64,000 nucleotides of DNA from Soehngenia longivitae (GCF_004684055.1 NZ_SRIB01000001.1:174501-238500); one strand, 5' to 3'. Positions 1-9,285 are shown, counted from the stretch's first letter. The notes: generated by a model not told the origin, from the letters alone. Program-made: numbers and translations.

Positions 1-760
1 GATATATTTTAAAGATAAAATGATCAGCAAAAAATTGAAAAAAGATGAGATAAAGAGATTTAGGCAAAGTGTGCAAATGATCTTTCAAGACCCTATGGCA
101 TCACTTAATGAAAGGGCAAAAGTTGATTACATCGTTTCAGAAGGTCTGTATAACTTTAAATTATATGAAGATGAATTAGATAGGAAGAGAAAAGTTGAAG
201 AGGCTATGGAAGAGGTAGGACTCTTAAAAGATTTTTTAACTAGATTTCCACATGAATTCTCTGGCGGGCAAAGACAGAGGATAGGCATAGCAAGAGCATT
301 AGTTATGGAACCTGAGTTTATAATAGCAGATGAGCCTATTTCAGCATTAGATGTGTCAATTAGAGCTCAGATAATAAATCTACTCAACAAATTAAAGGAA
401 GAGCGAGACTTGACATATTTGTTTATAGCTCATGATTTAAGTGTGGTTAAATTTATATCTGATAGAATAGCAGTTATTCACAAAGGACATATTGTTGAAT
501 TAGCCAATAGCGATGAATTGTTTGAAAATCCACTTCACCCATACACAAAATCACTTTTGTCAGCTATACCTATACCAGATCCAGACTTAGAAAAAAACAA
601 AAAAATATTAATATACGATCCTAAAGTGCATGATTATTCAGTTGATAAGCCTAAATGGGTCGAGATAAAAAAAGAGCATTTCATATGGGCAAATGATAAA
701 GAGATAGATGAGTATCTAAGTGAGTTAGAGAGAAGTCATTATGATAAGGAGATAGATTAA
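1..760 (+). CDS. Oligopeptide/dipeptide ABC transporter ATP-binding subunit (5'-truncated)
   Basis: ATPase subunit of an OppF/DppF-type importer, which powers uptake of small peptides at the inner face of the membrane. The frame is open to the left window edge, so the N-terminus with the Walker A loop lies outside; the Met codon at 20 is internal. Visible in order are the Q-loop ([12 protein letters not shown], about nt 74-109), the signature FSGGQRQR (about nt 257), Walker B with FIIADEP (about nt 316), the H-loop IAHDLS (about nt 427), and the C-terminal oligopeptide-transporter segment with [11 protein letters not shown]. Its stop overlaps the next start by one base (TAATG), so it is translationally coupled to the cyanophycinase-like gene. 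This suggests the imported peptides feed the peptidases downstream. The actual substrate is inferred. Confidence 0.93.
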   Translation, partial: IYFKDKMISKKLKKDEIKRFRQSVQMIFQDPMASLNERAKVDYIVSEGLYNFKLYEDELDRKRKVEEAMEEVGLLKDFLTRFPHEFSGGQRQRIGIARALVMEPEFIIADEPISALDVSIRAQIINLLNKLKEERDLTYLFIAHDLSVVKFISDRIAVIHKGHIVELANSDELFENPLHPYTKSLLSAIPIPDPDLEKNKKILIYDPKVHDYSVDKPKWVEIKKEHFIWANDKEIDEYLSELERSHYDKEID

Positions 761-1617
761 TGAATGGTAAACTAATAATAGCAGGAGGGAATTTAGAAGA
801 AAGTGAATATAAAATTCATGAATATTTTATAAAAAGCTCTTATAAACCAGGTAAAAAAATTGCTATAATACCAACTGCATCTGGCATTGAACCAATTGAA
901 ACTATAGAACACGTTAAAGCCATTTGGGTAAACTTAGGAGTAGAAAAAGAGGATATCATAATAATACCTATCTACGGTGATGAAGGGGGCTTGTGGAGAG
1001 ACCCTCCTCTTGGGGATAGTGATGAGATTGTTGATATTATTAAAGATATTAATGGATTTTGGTTTACAGGTGGAGACCAATTCTATATTCATAAAGCTTT
1101 TATTAGGAAAAATGGCGATGATACAAAAGCTCTTTTGAAGATAAAAGAAAATTATGAAGCGGGAGGTATTATAGGCGGCACTAGTGCAGGAGCTGCAATC
1201 ATGAGCAAAATAATGATTGGTTCAGGTGATAATTCTGATGTATTAAAAGGTAGGATAAAATATGGCTATGATGATTACGATGAAACAAATGATGATTATA
1301 TGAGAATTGTGAGAGGATTAGGATTTTTTGAATGGGGGGTAGTAGATCAGCATTTTGATAAAAGAGCGAGAATTTTAAGACTTGCTAGGGCTGTTTTAGA
1401 GCCATCTAATAAAACTTTATTAGGATTTGGAGTATCAGAAGACACAGCTTTAATTTATGACAAAGAGGCCGAAACTCTCGAGGTACTAGGTTCTGGAGCA
1501 GTTTTTATTCTTGACATGAATCAAGCAAACAACTTTAAAACAGATGAAGTGTTCTCTTTTGAAAAAATGAACATAAGCATATTAAGGGAAAAGGATTATA
1601 AGAAACTTCCGCTTTAA
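760..1617 (+). CDS. cphB: Cyanophycinase-like serine peptidase (family S51)
   Basis: Family members cut cyanophycin (multi-L-arginyl-poly-aspartate) or related beta-aspartyl chains to beta-Asp-Arg/Lys dipeptides. The 285-aa protein has the usual length, the nucleophile elbow GGTSAGA with Ser142, the upstream GGDQ turn, and the VDQHFDKRAR segment with His198 that is typical of cyanophycinases. There is no signal peptide, so it should act in the cytosol. It overlaps the ABC ATPase gene by one base. The nearby isoaspartyl dipeptidase would finish degradation of its products. No cyanophycin synthetase lies in the window, so scavenging of imported material or of isoaspartyl peptides is more likely than use of a storage granule. 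The family is clear; the physiological substrate is inferred. Confidence 0.85.
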   Translation: MNGKLIIAGGNLEESEYKIHEYFIKSSYKPGKKIAIIPTASGIEPIETIEHVKAIWVNLGVEKEDIIIIPIYGDEGGLWRDPPLGDSDEIVDIIKDINGFWFTGGDQFYIHKAFIRKNGDDTKALLKIKENYEAGGIIGGTSAGAAIMSKIMIGSGDNSDVLKGRIKYGYDDYDETNDDYMRIVRGLGFFEWGVVDQHFDKRARILRLARAVLEPSNKTLLGFGVSEDTALIYDKEAETLEVLGSGAVFILDMNQANNFKTDEVFSFEKMNISILREKDYKKLPL

Positions 1618-1986
1618 TTATTGAATAAAATTAGAAAGAACTATTAGAATAATACCTACGCTGATATTACTAAATATTGATTCACTAATATTTTTCTCTA
1701 AATCAGAATTTATTGTATCGTCTTCGTAGATGTTTAAAACACCTTTATTACTGCGCTTTTTAAGAATTGATTTTATGTAAACTGAGTTTGAGAACAACTT
1801 TGGTATATTTAAACCATCGTTAGATAAATAATTAATCCATCCAAAGAGCAAAAAAAGGCTACCTAAGAAAGCAATCAAAATATTTAACCTGCTTATTTGA
1901 GAGAACAATATATTATCTAAGACATATATTAAGGCTATTGATACAACTAATTTAAGTATTAAGTGTTGTAGAAACTTAAATCGCAT
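1618..1986 (-). CDS. Small membrane protein of unknown function
   Basis: About 122 aa when started at the ATG at 1986, which has a GGAGA ribosome-binding site 8 bases upstream; a longer open frame reaches 2043 but lacks such a site. Three hydrophobic segments are visible: one near the N-terminus (LKLVVSIALIYVLDNILF), one in the middle (LNILIAFLGSLFLLFGW) and one at the extreme C-terminus (ISVGIILIVLSNFI). A polar, acidic linker with IYEDDTINSDLEKN lies between the second and third. I do not recognise the family. It converges end to end with the cyanophycinase-like gene, with no spacer, and diverges from the sigma-54 regulator gene 80 bases away. Confidence 0.6.
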   Translation of the reverse strand: MRFKFLQHLILKLVVSIALIYVLDNILFSQISRLNILIAFLGSLFLLFGWINYLSNDGLNIPKLFSNSVYIKSILKKRSNKGVLNIYEDDTINSDLEKNISESIFSNISVGIILIVLSNFIQ

Positions 1987-2065
1987 ATTTTCATCTCCAA
2001 TGATATAATTATAAATTATAGCATAAGCTAAAGCATTAAACAATTATGAATGGATAGGTGATATT

Positions 2066-4105
2066 ATGCAAAAGAGTATAGTTTTAATTTCAGGGTCTAG
2101 AAATACAAAGGATCATCTTTATAGCCAGTTGAAAGAATTTATTCCTGAATATATAAGCATCTGTTGCTACGCAAGTGAAGAAAACATACCGGATGAAATA
2201 TCAGCTGATTTAATAATATATTCAAGTGATAACCTGAAAAATGAAATTAGTGAGAGGGGAATAAAATTAAATTGTAAAGATTATATAATCAGTGAAAGAA
2301 GTATAAATTTTGATTATATAGAACTAGTTGCAAATATTCCACCAAAAACTGAAGTTTTACTGGTTAATGATGAAAAAGAAACAACTTATAGTTCAATCGA
2401 AGATCTCATGGAACTAGGATTAAACCACATAAAATACTATCCTTATTACCCTGGGATAGAACGCTACAAAAAATTAAAGATTGCGATTACACCTGGAGAA
2501 TCAGATAAAGTACCTGATTGTGTAGAAAAGGTAATAGATTTAGGGCCACGTATTATGGATATTAATACTCTCTACAATATCATGGACAAATTAAATTTTG
2601 ATAATAAAGACACTAGGTTTTTCACTAAGAGATATATGCAGAAGATTATTAATGTATCAAAGAATATTTCTCTAGTTAATAATAACATAAATACATTAAA
2701 TACTTATTTAAATAATATTGTAGATAGCCTTGTTAATGGTATTTTAGTTATTGATGAAAACGGATATATAAAATATGCAAATGAACAGATGACAAAATTA
2801 CTTTCTCCTGACAAGAGAAATATCGAAAACAGAAATGTCAAGAATTTAGTAGACAAAGAAGCTCTAAAGTACTTTATGAGTGCTGATTTTTATGAAAACA
2901 AAGATATAGAAATATCTGGTTCAATAATTAAAACATCAAAATTTAAGATACCTAATAGTGATAATGTAGTTATTACAACTAGTAAAGAAAAAAAGGCAAA
3001 TAGCAAGAGCAAATTTACTCAAGATTTACTTTTAAAAGGCCATTTTGCTAAATATGATTTTGAAGATATAATCGGAAACAGTTATCAAATAAATGAAGTT
3101 AAATTGACTGCATTTAAACTTTCAAAATCTGAACTTACCGTTTTAATTGAGGGTGAAAGTGGCACAGGGAAAGAGTTATTTGCATCAGCAATTCATAACA
3201 CTTCTAATAGAAAAGATGGGCCGTATTTGGCAGTTAATTTCAGTGCGCTTCCTGATGAACTGATTGAGTCTGAATTGTTCGGCTATGAAGAAGGTGCTTT
3301 TACTGGGGCAAAAAAAGGTGGGAAAATAGGATTATTTGAACTAGCGGATGGGGGAACCATTTTTTTAGATGAAATAGGCGACATTTCTTTAAAAGTACAG
3401 ACGAAATTATTGAGGGTATTGCAAGAGAAAGAGATAATGCCAGTCGGAGGGACAAAAATAAAGTCGGTTGATGTTAGAGTCATTGCAGCAACGAATAAAG
3501 ATTTAAGAAAAATGGTAAAAGAAAAACAATTTAGATCTGATCTTTATTATCGACTAAAAATTGGCTATATACATTTACCACCTTTAAGAGAAAGAATATC
3601 AGATATAAAAGATTTGGTAGAGTATTTTATATCAAAGGAGACATCAAAGAAAGTTAAAATATCGAAAGAAGTTATAGATGAGTTTGAAAGCTACAAGTGG
3701 TTAGGGAATGTTAGGGAATTAGAATCCACGATTAAATATATGTTAGCAGTGAGAACCACTGATACATTAACTTTAGATGATTTACCGGATAAGAAATTTT
3801 TCGAGGAAGAGGTAGGAGAAGATAATTGTGATTCGGATTATGAATTTAAGATACTGAGTGGAGAATTGCTGAGTATATTAAATATGATTAAGAAGTTAGA
3901 AGATAACAATATAAATGCAAGTAGAGAAAAAATAACAAAAGCTTTAAATGACATAGGAATTGATGTCACAGAAAATAAAATTCGCACAAAACTAAATTAT
4001 CTAGAAGAATACGGATATATCACTAAAAATAGAGGGAAGAAAGGAACTGTATTAACTAGAAAAGGATTGGGATATTTAAACAGTATGATTCTCGAGGGGG
4101 AGTAA
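2066..4105 (+). CDS. Sigma-54-dependent transcriptional activator with PAS domain
   Basis: Enhancer-binding protein expected to switch on sigma-54 promoters. Residues 1-200 form a sensor region I cannot assign firmly. Residues about 210-310 look like a PAS domain (NIVDSLVNGILVIDENGYIKYAN). The AAA+ domain begins at about 330, with Walker A GESGTGKE near 363, the sigma-54 contact loop GAFTGA near 410, and GGTIFLDEIGD as Walker B. The C-terminus is not an obvious Fis-type helix-turn-helix; it resembles a winged helix (KIRTKLNYLEEYGYI...). The stop is one base before the next ATG, so it is transcribed with the M14-like and isoaspartyl dipeptidase genes. It probably controls this peptide module; I found no convincing -24/-12 element inside the window. 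Confidence 0.9.
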   Translation: MQKSIVLISGSRNTKDHLYSQLKEFIPEYISICCYASEENIPDEISADLIIYSSDNLKNEISERGIKLNCKDYIISERSINFDYIELVANIPPKTEVLLVNDEKETTYSSIEDLMELGLNHIKYYPYYPGIERYKKLKIAITPGESDKVPDCVEKVIDLGPRIMDINTLYNIMDKLNFDNKDTRFFTKRYMQKIINVSKNISLVNNNINTLNTYLNNIVDSLVNGILVIDENGYIKYANEQMTKLLSPDKRNIENRNVKNLVDKEALKYFMSADFYENKDIEISGSIIKTSKFKIPNSDNVVITTSKEKKANSKSKFTQDLLLKGHFAKYDFEDIIGNSYQINEVKLTAFKLSKSELTVLIEGESGTGKELFASAIHNTSNRKDGPYLAVNFSALPDELIESELFGYEEGAFTGAKKGGKIGLFELADGGTIFLDEIGDISLKVQTKLLRVLQEKEIMPVGGTKIKSVDVRVIAATNKDLRKMVKEKQFRSDLYYRLKIGYIHLPPLRERISDIKDLVEYFISKETSKKVKISKEVIDEFESYKWLGNVRELESTIKYMLAVRTTDTLTLDDLPDKKFFEEEVGEDNCDSDYEFKILSGELLSILNMIKKLEDNNINASREKITKALNDIGIDVTENKIRTKLNYLEEYGYITKNRGKKGTVLTRKGLGYLNSMILEGE

Positions 4106-4106
4106 C

Positions 4107-5027
4107 ATGAATATTAGAAAACTTGTTGTAGAAGATAACCCTTCATTTGAACAAGAAGTATATGAATTTGGGGAAAATCATCCGAAACTCATGATCACCG
4201 CAGGTATACATGGTGATGAAGTCGCAGGAATAGCTATAGCATATGAGATGATCGAATTATTAAATAATACAGAACTTAAAAAAGGCAGTATTAAGATTAT
4301 GCCTAAATGTAATCCTGTCGCAACGAGAGTGTTTAATAGGACTTCTTTTTATGATGATGTGGATATGAACAGGATATTTCCTGGGAATGAAATAGAAGGG
4401 CCAACTTATAAAGCAGCAAAAAATGTTTGGAATGAAGCCAGCGATATGGATATAATAATTGATTTGCATTGTGCAAATCAATACTCTATTCCATATATTT
4501 TATCTGTATATGATGAATTTCCAGAAGTTTTATCAGTTATTAATCACTTGCCATTAAAAAATTTAGTGCAGTCGTCTGGACTTAGAGGTCAATTCTTTGT
4601 AGAAAGCATTTACCAGAGGAAGCAAAAATCATTTATAATAGAACTCCCAAGTGGATCATCAAAAGGTGCAATTAAAAATACTTATGTATTTGAATGCATA
4701 GATGCCTTAAAAAGTCTTTTTATTGCTCTGGGCTTTATAGAAGGAGAAGCTATATATAATCCTCCCATATATTATGGAGAAATATTTGATGTAAAAACTA
4801 GTAATTCAGGCTTATTTAAACCTATAAAATCATCAGGAGATGAAGTGAAGAAAGGCGAGCTCATAGGTAAAATTGGTAATACTGAAATTATAGCGAATAT
4901 AGATTCAAAGATTCACTTCATAATACCAGATTCTTATGTATACAAAGGAGATAGTATATATTCATATATTGTTAGAAAAGAAACTCAAGCTTTGAATTTG
5001 GGAGGAAATCATGATAAAACTAATTAG
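4107..5027 (+). CDS. Succinylglutamate desuccinylase/aspartoacylase-like zinc hydrolase (M14-related)
   Basis: A 306-aa zinc-dependent amide hydrolase of the AstE/ASPA superfamily. The first zinc pair is in TAGIHGDEVAG (residues about 31-41; His and Glu), followed by DMNRIFPG, which is typical of the fold. The last zinc ligand is in IIDLHCAN (about residues 117-124). The C-terminal third (from about 230) is a beta-rich, biotinyl-like barrel with KSSGDEVKKGELIG, as in many members. Known relatives remove acyl groups from amino acids; this substrate is not predictable. It lies between the sigma-54 regulator and isoaspartyl dipeptidase genes and overlaps the latter by 17 bases, so a role in processing modified or beta-linked aspartyl compounds is plausible. 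Confidence 0.82.
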   Translation: MNIRKLVVEDNPSFEQEVYEFGENHPKLMITAGIHGDEVAGIAIAYEMIELLNNTELKKGSIKIMPKCNPVATRVFNRTSFYDDVDMNRIFPGNEIEGPTYKAAKNVWNEASDMDIIIDLHCANQYSIPYILSVYDEFPEVLSVINHLPLKNLVQSSGLRGQFFVESIYQRKQKSFIIELPSGSSKGAIKNTYVFECIDALKSLFIALGFIEGEAIYNPPIYYGEIFDVKTSNSGLFKPIKSSGDEVKKGELIGKIGNTEIIANIDSKIHFIIPDSYVYKGDSIYSYIVRKETQALNLGGNHDKTN

Positions 5028-6177
5028 AAATGGAATAGTTTATTCCCCTTCATATCTAGGTAAGAAAGACATATTAATAGCTGATGACAAAATAGTAGAT
5101 ATAAGGGACAATATATCATTAGAAGGGCTTGAATACGAGCTAATTGACGCAAAAGGAAATTTTGTTGTGCCAGGGCTTATTGATAGCCATGTCCATGTAT
5201 GTGGTGGTGGCGGTGAAGGAGGATATAAGACAAGAACACCAGAAATCATGTTGACTGACATAACTACTGCAGGAGTTACTACAGTAGTAGGAGTTCTTGG
5301 AACTGATGGCACATCGCGAACAATGTCGAATTTATTAGCTAAAGTGTATGCACTAAATGAAGAAGGAATAACAGCATATGCATATACTGGATCTTATCAA
5401 GTCCCAGTTAGAACAGTAACAGGAAGTATTACTGATGATTTGATATTGATTGAAAGAATTGTCGGTACAGGAGAAATAGCTATATCAGATCACAGATCTT
5501 CTTGCCCAAGTGTTGAAGAACTCATTAGATTAGCATCAGACACGAGGATTGGGGGAATGCTTTCTGGAAAAGCTGGAGTGATAAATTTACATTTAGGTGA
5601 CAGCAAGAATCCTTTAAAGATTATTTATGATTTATTGGAGAGATCTGACATTCCAATAACTCAATTTTTACCGACACATATGAGCAGAAATGAATGGATT
5701 ATGGAAGATGCTGTTGAGTATGCAAGGCACGGTGGATATGTAGACTTTACGACGAGTACAACTAAAAAGTTCATAGAAGATGGGGAGTTATCAGCGAGTA
5801 AGGCAGTAAGAAAAATGATTGATCAAGGTATTGATATATCGCAGATAACAATTTCTTCTGATGGCCAAGGGAGCCTGCCCTCATTTGATAAAGAAGGTAA
5901 CTTAGTAGGTTTAAAGATAGGGAAAACATCTTCTGTATTAGAATGCATAAAAAATATGTATTTTGATGAGCAGATAGATCTCGAAAACTGTTTAAAAGTA
6001 GCTACGGAAAATCCCGCAAAAATATTGAAATTAAAAAATAAAGGGCAAATTAAGAAAGGCTTTGATGCGGATGTATTGATATTAAACAATGAGTCTTTAA
6101 GTATAGATACTGTAATTGCCAATGGAAATGTGATGATAAAGCAAAAAGAAATAAAAATTAAAGGAACTTTCGAATAA
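5011..6177 (+). CDS. iadA: Isoaspartyl dipeptidase
   Basis: Amidohydrolase that cleaves beta-aspartyl (isoaspartyl) dipeptides. The 388-aa protein matches the family end to end. The first metal pair is His60/His62 in GLIDSHVHVCGGGGEGG, with the substrate-binding Glu69. Metal ligands His194 (NLHLGD) and His223 (LPTHMSRN) and the catalytic Asp284 (ISSDGQGS) are all present. Unusually, the residue aligning with the carboxylated bridging lysine of the E. coli enzyme (Lys162, in the segment before AISDHRS) is Glu155 here (VGTGEIAISDHRS). The start at 5011 follows a good GGAGG site inside the end of the upstream gene. It ends the peptide operon and is followed by a palindrome. It would complete use of the dipeptides released by the cyanophycinase-like enzyme. 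Confidence 0.93.
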   Translation: MIKLIRNGIVYSPSYLGKKDILIADDKIVDIRDNISLEGLEYELIDAKGNFVVPGLIDSHVHVCGGGGEGGYKTRTPEIMLTDITTAGVTTVVGVLGTDGTSRTMSNLLAKVYALNEEGITAYAYTGSYQVPVRTVTGSITDDLILIERIVGTGEIAISDHRSSCPSVEELIRLASDTRIGGMLSGKAGVINLHLGDSKNPLKIIYDLLERSDIPITQFLPTHMSRNEWIMEDAVEYARHGGYVDFTTSTTKKFIEDGELSASKAVRKMIDQGIDISQITISSDGQGSLPSFDKEGNLVGLKIGKTSSVLECIKNMYFDEQIDLENCLKVATENPAKILKLKNKGQIKKGFDADVLILNNESLSIDTVIANGNVMIKQKEIKIKGTFE

Positions 6178-6208
6178 ACAATATGGATATCCATATTGTT
6201 TATTTTGT
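6177..6208. terminator. Palindromic hairpin after iadA
   Basis: A perfect 24-base palindrome, with arms AACAATATGGAT and ATCCATATTGTT, starts on the last base of the iadA stop codon. It is followed by TATTTTGT. It is a plausible intrinsic terminator for the peptide operon; the U-tract is modest. Confidence 0.65.
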
Positions 6209-6246
6209 AAAATTTGGGTATTATACAAAAAAAGGGAGGGATAGAT

Positions 6247-7098
6247 ATGACAGTAAAAGTTGTCATTGATAGTATTTGCTCACCTTCTACGGATTTAGTA
6301 GAAAAGTATGATATACCCATAGTACCTATTAATATCCATGTAGGGGATACTATATTTGAAGATGTGATTGAAGTTGATGCAAGAGATCTATACCAAAAAT
6401 TAGAAAATGATGAAGAGAAAATAACTACTTCTGCACCTTCTTATGAAAGATTTTTGATAGAATTTAAAAAATCACTTGACACTCATGACGATTGTTTGTG
6501 CATGACGGTGGCATCTACCGTTAGTAATACTTATTCATTAGCTATGAAAGCCAGAGATGAGTTTGATGAAGATAAGAGAAATCGTATACATGTATTTGAT
6601 ACTAATACTGCTGGTCCAGCATCAAGTTTATTGGTTATGGAAGCTATAGAAATGGCAAATAAAGGGAAAAACATTGATGATATCTTAAGTACCTTAAATG
6701 AACTTAAACCAAATGCAAAATTTGCACTAATATTATCTACTTTAAAATACGTGCAAAGAAGTGGAAGAGTAGGAAAAGTCACTTCTATAGCAGGAGATTT
6801 ATTCAATATAAAGCCTCTTATTTATTTGAATAATGGTGAAATCAAATTCTTTGGAAGAGCGAGGGGAATGAACCAAGGTTACAAAATGATGATTGATGAA
6901 TTTAAAAAAGATACTCTAGAAAAAGAAATGATTAGAGTAGCTATTTCCCATTCAAACGTAGAGGAGGAGGCATTAACACTTAAAAACATGATAAAAGAAA
7001 TTTATCCGGATTTAAGTGTTGACATATCTCCTCTTACGCTTGCGATAGGGTTACATGTAGGGCCGGGTGTTGTTTCAATAGGGTATATATATAAATAA
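6247..7098 (+). CDS. DegV-family fatty-acid-binding protein (FakB-like)
   Basis: DegV/FakB proteins bind a fatty acid and present it to the kinase FakA for conversion to acyl-phosphate. The 283-aa protein starts at the ATG at 6247, with AGGGAGGG just upstream; the in-frame ATG at 6214 lacks such a site. Typical features are the N-terminal VVIDSICSPSTDL strand-loop, the TSAPSYERF loop, the TVASTVSNTYSLA segment and a C-terminal HVGPGVVSIGY motif. It converges on the FakA-like gene with a single base between the stop codons, and plsY lies beyond, so the locus groups steps of exogenous fatty acid incorporation into phospholipid. Which fatty acid it binds cannot be read from the sequence. Confidence 0.9.
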   Translation: MTVKVVIDSICSPSTDLVEKYDIPIVPINIHVGDTIFEDVIEVDARDLYQKLENDEEKITTSAPSYERFLIEFKKSLDTHDDCLCMTVASTVSNTYSLAMKARDEFDEDKRNRIHVFDTNTAGPASSLLVMEAIEMANKGKNIDDILSTLNELKPNAKFALILSTLKYVQRSGRVGKVTSIAGDLFNIKPLIYLNNGEIKFFGRARGMNQGYKMMIDEFKKDTLEKEMIRVAISHSNVEEEALTLKNMIKEIYPDLSVDISPLTLAIGLHVGPGVVSIGYIYK

Positions 7099-7099
7099 T

Positions 7100-8611
7100 T
7101 TAATCAATGGTAATAATGATAGGTATATCACTTGCAGAGAATAATGTGAATTTATTTTCAATATATGGATATTTAATATCAATTTTATCCATTAAGATGT
7201 CTATATCTTCTTTAGATATTTCACAACCATAATAAATAGTTATACTGTCGCCTCTTTGGGGTTTTAGTTTTTCAATAGCGCGAATAGCCAAATCTAAAAT
7301 GACATTTTTATCAGTAACTTTAGCTTCATCTACTTGGGTACCATTTATTATCAAGTGACAAATGCCACTTGAGTGGTTTAATTTAGCATAATTAGTATAG
7401 CTGGATAATCTTTTTATCTCTTTTCCATCAGGGAGATTTTCAGCATACATAGATATTAATACGGACATTATCTCAATTTCATCCATTAAATAGATTGGGG
7501 TAGAGATCTTTAAATTAATGTTTTCAGAGGATAAAATCAATGTTTTGCTGTTGATATATTCATTGAGTATATTTTTCTTTTTATTGGTTAATTCTTTATC
7601 CATAGCAGCATCTGCTCCTGACATTGCATATAATGCTATAAGACCTGGAGAGGAGCCAAAGGCTAAAATATGAAAATTTTTTGATTTTAGTTTATCTTGA
7701 GATTGATCTATATACTGACTTTGCATATCTCTAATGATAATATTATCAATCTTAGAATTTCTATACACTTCCTCTACAACTTTTAAAGGGTTGGATGTAT
7801 GAATATGGACATAGATACCTGATGAGCTACCTCTAGTTATTAGCTCATCTCCCAAACTTGATAGAGATGATCTAATGATTGGTTCTAATTTTCTTTCACC
7901 AGATATTTTAAATTCCATATCATAAGGATTATCAAAATCAAAACTATCATCATATAGGAAATAGTTTTTCTCTAAGTCAATATCGATATCATCATTTATA
8001 TCTATGCCAATTGCTTTTGCTAGCGAGCTAAAGAAGAGATAGAGTCCCCAAGCGCCTGCATCATAAGCATCTTTATTTTTCAACACTGATAAGATATCCT
8101 TTGTTCTAAGAAGAGCTCTCTTAGCTTCAAAGAATAATTCTTGTATGAGTGCATCTAATGTAGTTTGATCTGATGACTCAGCTTTTTCGGCCACTTCTCT
8201 AGCTACAGTTAATATTGTTCCTTCTTTTGGATGCATAAGTGAATTATATGAAGATTTATAAGCACAGCGAAGTGCTTTACAAAAAAGAGGTAGATCTGCT
8301 TTGTCAAATCCATCAAAAATTATACTTAGGCCTCTAAAATACTCAGATAAAATTGCTCCTGAATTTCCAGTAGAACCAGACCTTGCACCAAGAAATATTG
8401 CTTTAGATACATCATCTAGTCTCATTGAAGTTGTACTAGACAAAGATTCATAAGCTGACTCAACAGTAGAAAGCATATTGTTTCCTGTATCTCCATCTGG
8501 TACTGGGTAAAGATTTATCTTATTCAAATGATCTTTTTTATTTCTGAGCTCATTGCAGTATATGTTCAAAGCATCTCTATAAATTTGACCGGTTAAATAT
8601 AAGTTTGACAT
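7100..8611 (-). CDS. fakA: DAK2-domain fatty acid kinase (FakA-like)
   Basis: Kinase that phosphorylates fatty acids bound to DegV/FakB proteins. The protein is about 503 aa from the ATG at 8611, which has AAGGAGG upstream; nine extra codons to 8638 are unlikely. The N-terminal DAK2 domain carries the ATP/Mg site INLYPVPDGDTGNNM (about residues 32-46) and the GARSGSTGNSGAILSEY segment. A middle domain and a C-terminal DegV-like domain follow, as in FakA/YloV proteins. It is slightly shorter than typical FakA (about 550 aa). It converges with the DegV gene and diverges from plsY, which uses acyl-phosphate. Confidence 0.9.
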   Translation of the reverse strand: MSNLYLTGQIYRDALNIYCNELRNKKDHLNKINLYPVPDGDTGNNMLSTVESAYESLSSTTSMRLDDVSKAIFLGARSGSTGNSGAILSEYFRGLSIIFDGFDKADLPLFCKALRCAYKSSYNSLMHPKEGTILTVAREVAEKAESSDQTTLDALIQELFFEAKRALLRTKDILSVLKNKDAYDAGAWGLYLFFSSLAKAIGIDINDDIDIDLEKNYFLYDDSFDFDNPYDMEFKISGERKLEPIIRSSLSSLGDELITRGSSSGIYVHIHTSNPLKVVEEVYRNSKIDNIIIRDMQSQYIDQSQDKLKSKNFHILAFGSSPGLIALYAMSGADAAMDKELTNKKKNILNEYINSKTLILSSENINLKISTPIYLMDEIEIMSVLISMYAENLPDGKEIKRLSSYTNYAKLNHSSGICHLIINGTQVDEAKVTDKNVILDLAIRAIEKLKPQRGDSITIYYGCEISKEDIDILMDKIDIKYPYIENKFTLFSASDIPIIITID

Positions 8612-8699
8612 ATGTTCCTCCTTGTAGTAAATAATCATATTATTAATATACCTGAAAAAATGGAAACTAATCAGTAAACTGAAAGTGAGGGTGAAAGAT

Positions 8700-9269
8700 G
8701 TGGATGCACTTATATTGATAATAGCTTATTTATTAGGTTCAATACCTTCTGCATATTTAATAGGCAAAATTTTTGCTAAAAAAGATATAACTAAAATAGG
8801 GAGCGGAAATGTAGGCACAGTAAATACAATTAAAAACATTGGGGTTTTACCTGGGGTTTTAACTTTTATTTTGGATGCAGCAAAGGCGATTATATCGGTA
8901 GCTATTGCAAAGCAATTCAGCAAATTTGAGTTAATACCATATTTTGCATCATTTTTTGTTATTTTAGGGCATAATTTTAGTATATTTCTAAAATTTAAAG
9001 GCGGGAAGGGGTTAGCTTGCCTTGTTGGTATGTTGCTAACTATATCACCTATTACAATTATATATTTATTTGGATTTATTGGTATCTTAACACTTGCATT
9101 TGGGAAAAAAGTTAATGCAGCTACAGGAGTAGGCATATTCATTTTACCAGTGATATTGTATTATCAACATGCACCTACTGAAGGAGTTATGATTAGTTTT
9201 TTAATTTCATTATTAGTTATGTACAAAAATTTTGATTATATAAAAGATTTTTTGAAAAAAGAAACTTAA
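8700..9269 (+). CDS. plsY: Acyl-phosphate:glycerol-3-phosphate acyltransferase
   Basis: Integral membrane enzyme for the first acylation of glycerol-3-phosphate, using acyl-phosphate made by PlsX or by FakA/FakB. The protein shows the family motifs YLLGSIPSAYLIGK (motif 1, near the N-terminus), GSGNVGTVNTIKNIG, GHNFSIFLKFKGGKGLA and several hydrophobic segments. I prefer the GTG at 8700, because GAGGGTGA lies 6 bases before it; an in-frame GTG at 8685 would add five residues but falls inside that site. The neighbouring fakA and degV genes support a shared role in membrane lipid synthesis. Confidence 0.93.
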   Translation: MDALILIIAYLLGSIPSAYLIGKIFAKKDITKIGSGNVGTVNTIKNIGVLPGVLTFILDAAKAIISVAIAKQFSKFELIPYFASFFVILGHNFSIFLKFKGGKGLACLVGMLLTISPITIIYLFGFIGILTLAFGKKVNAATGVGIFILPVILYYQHAPTEGVMISFLISLLVMYKNFDYIKDFLKKET

Positions 9270-9285
9270 AAGATAAGGAAGGTAA

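Noticed and set aside
5040-5312. Minus-strand proline-rich frame inside iadA
   Set aside because: It is the mirror of the Gly-rich metal-site segment of iadA with no ribosome-binding site.
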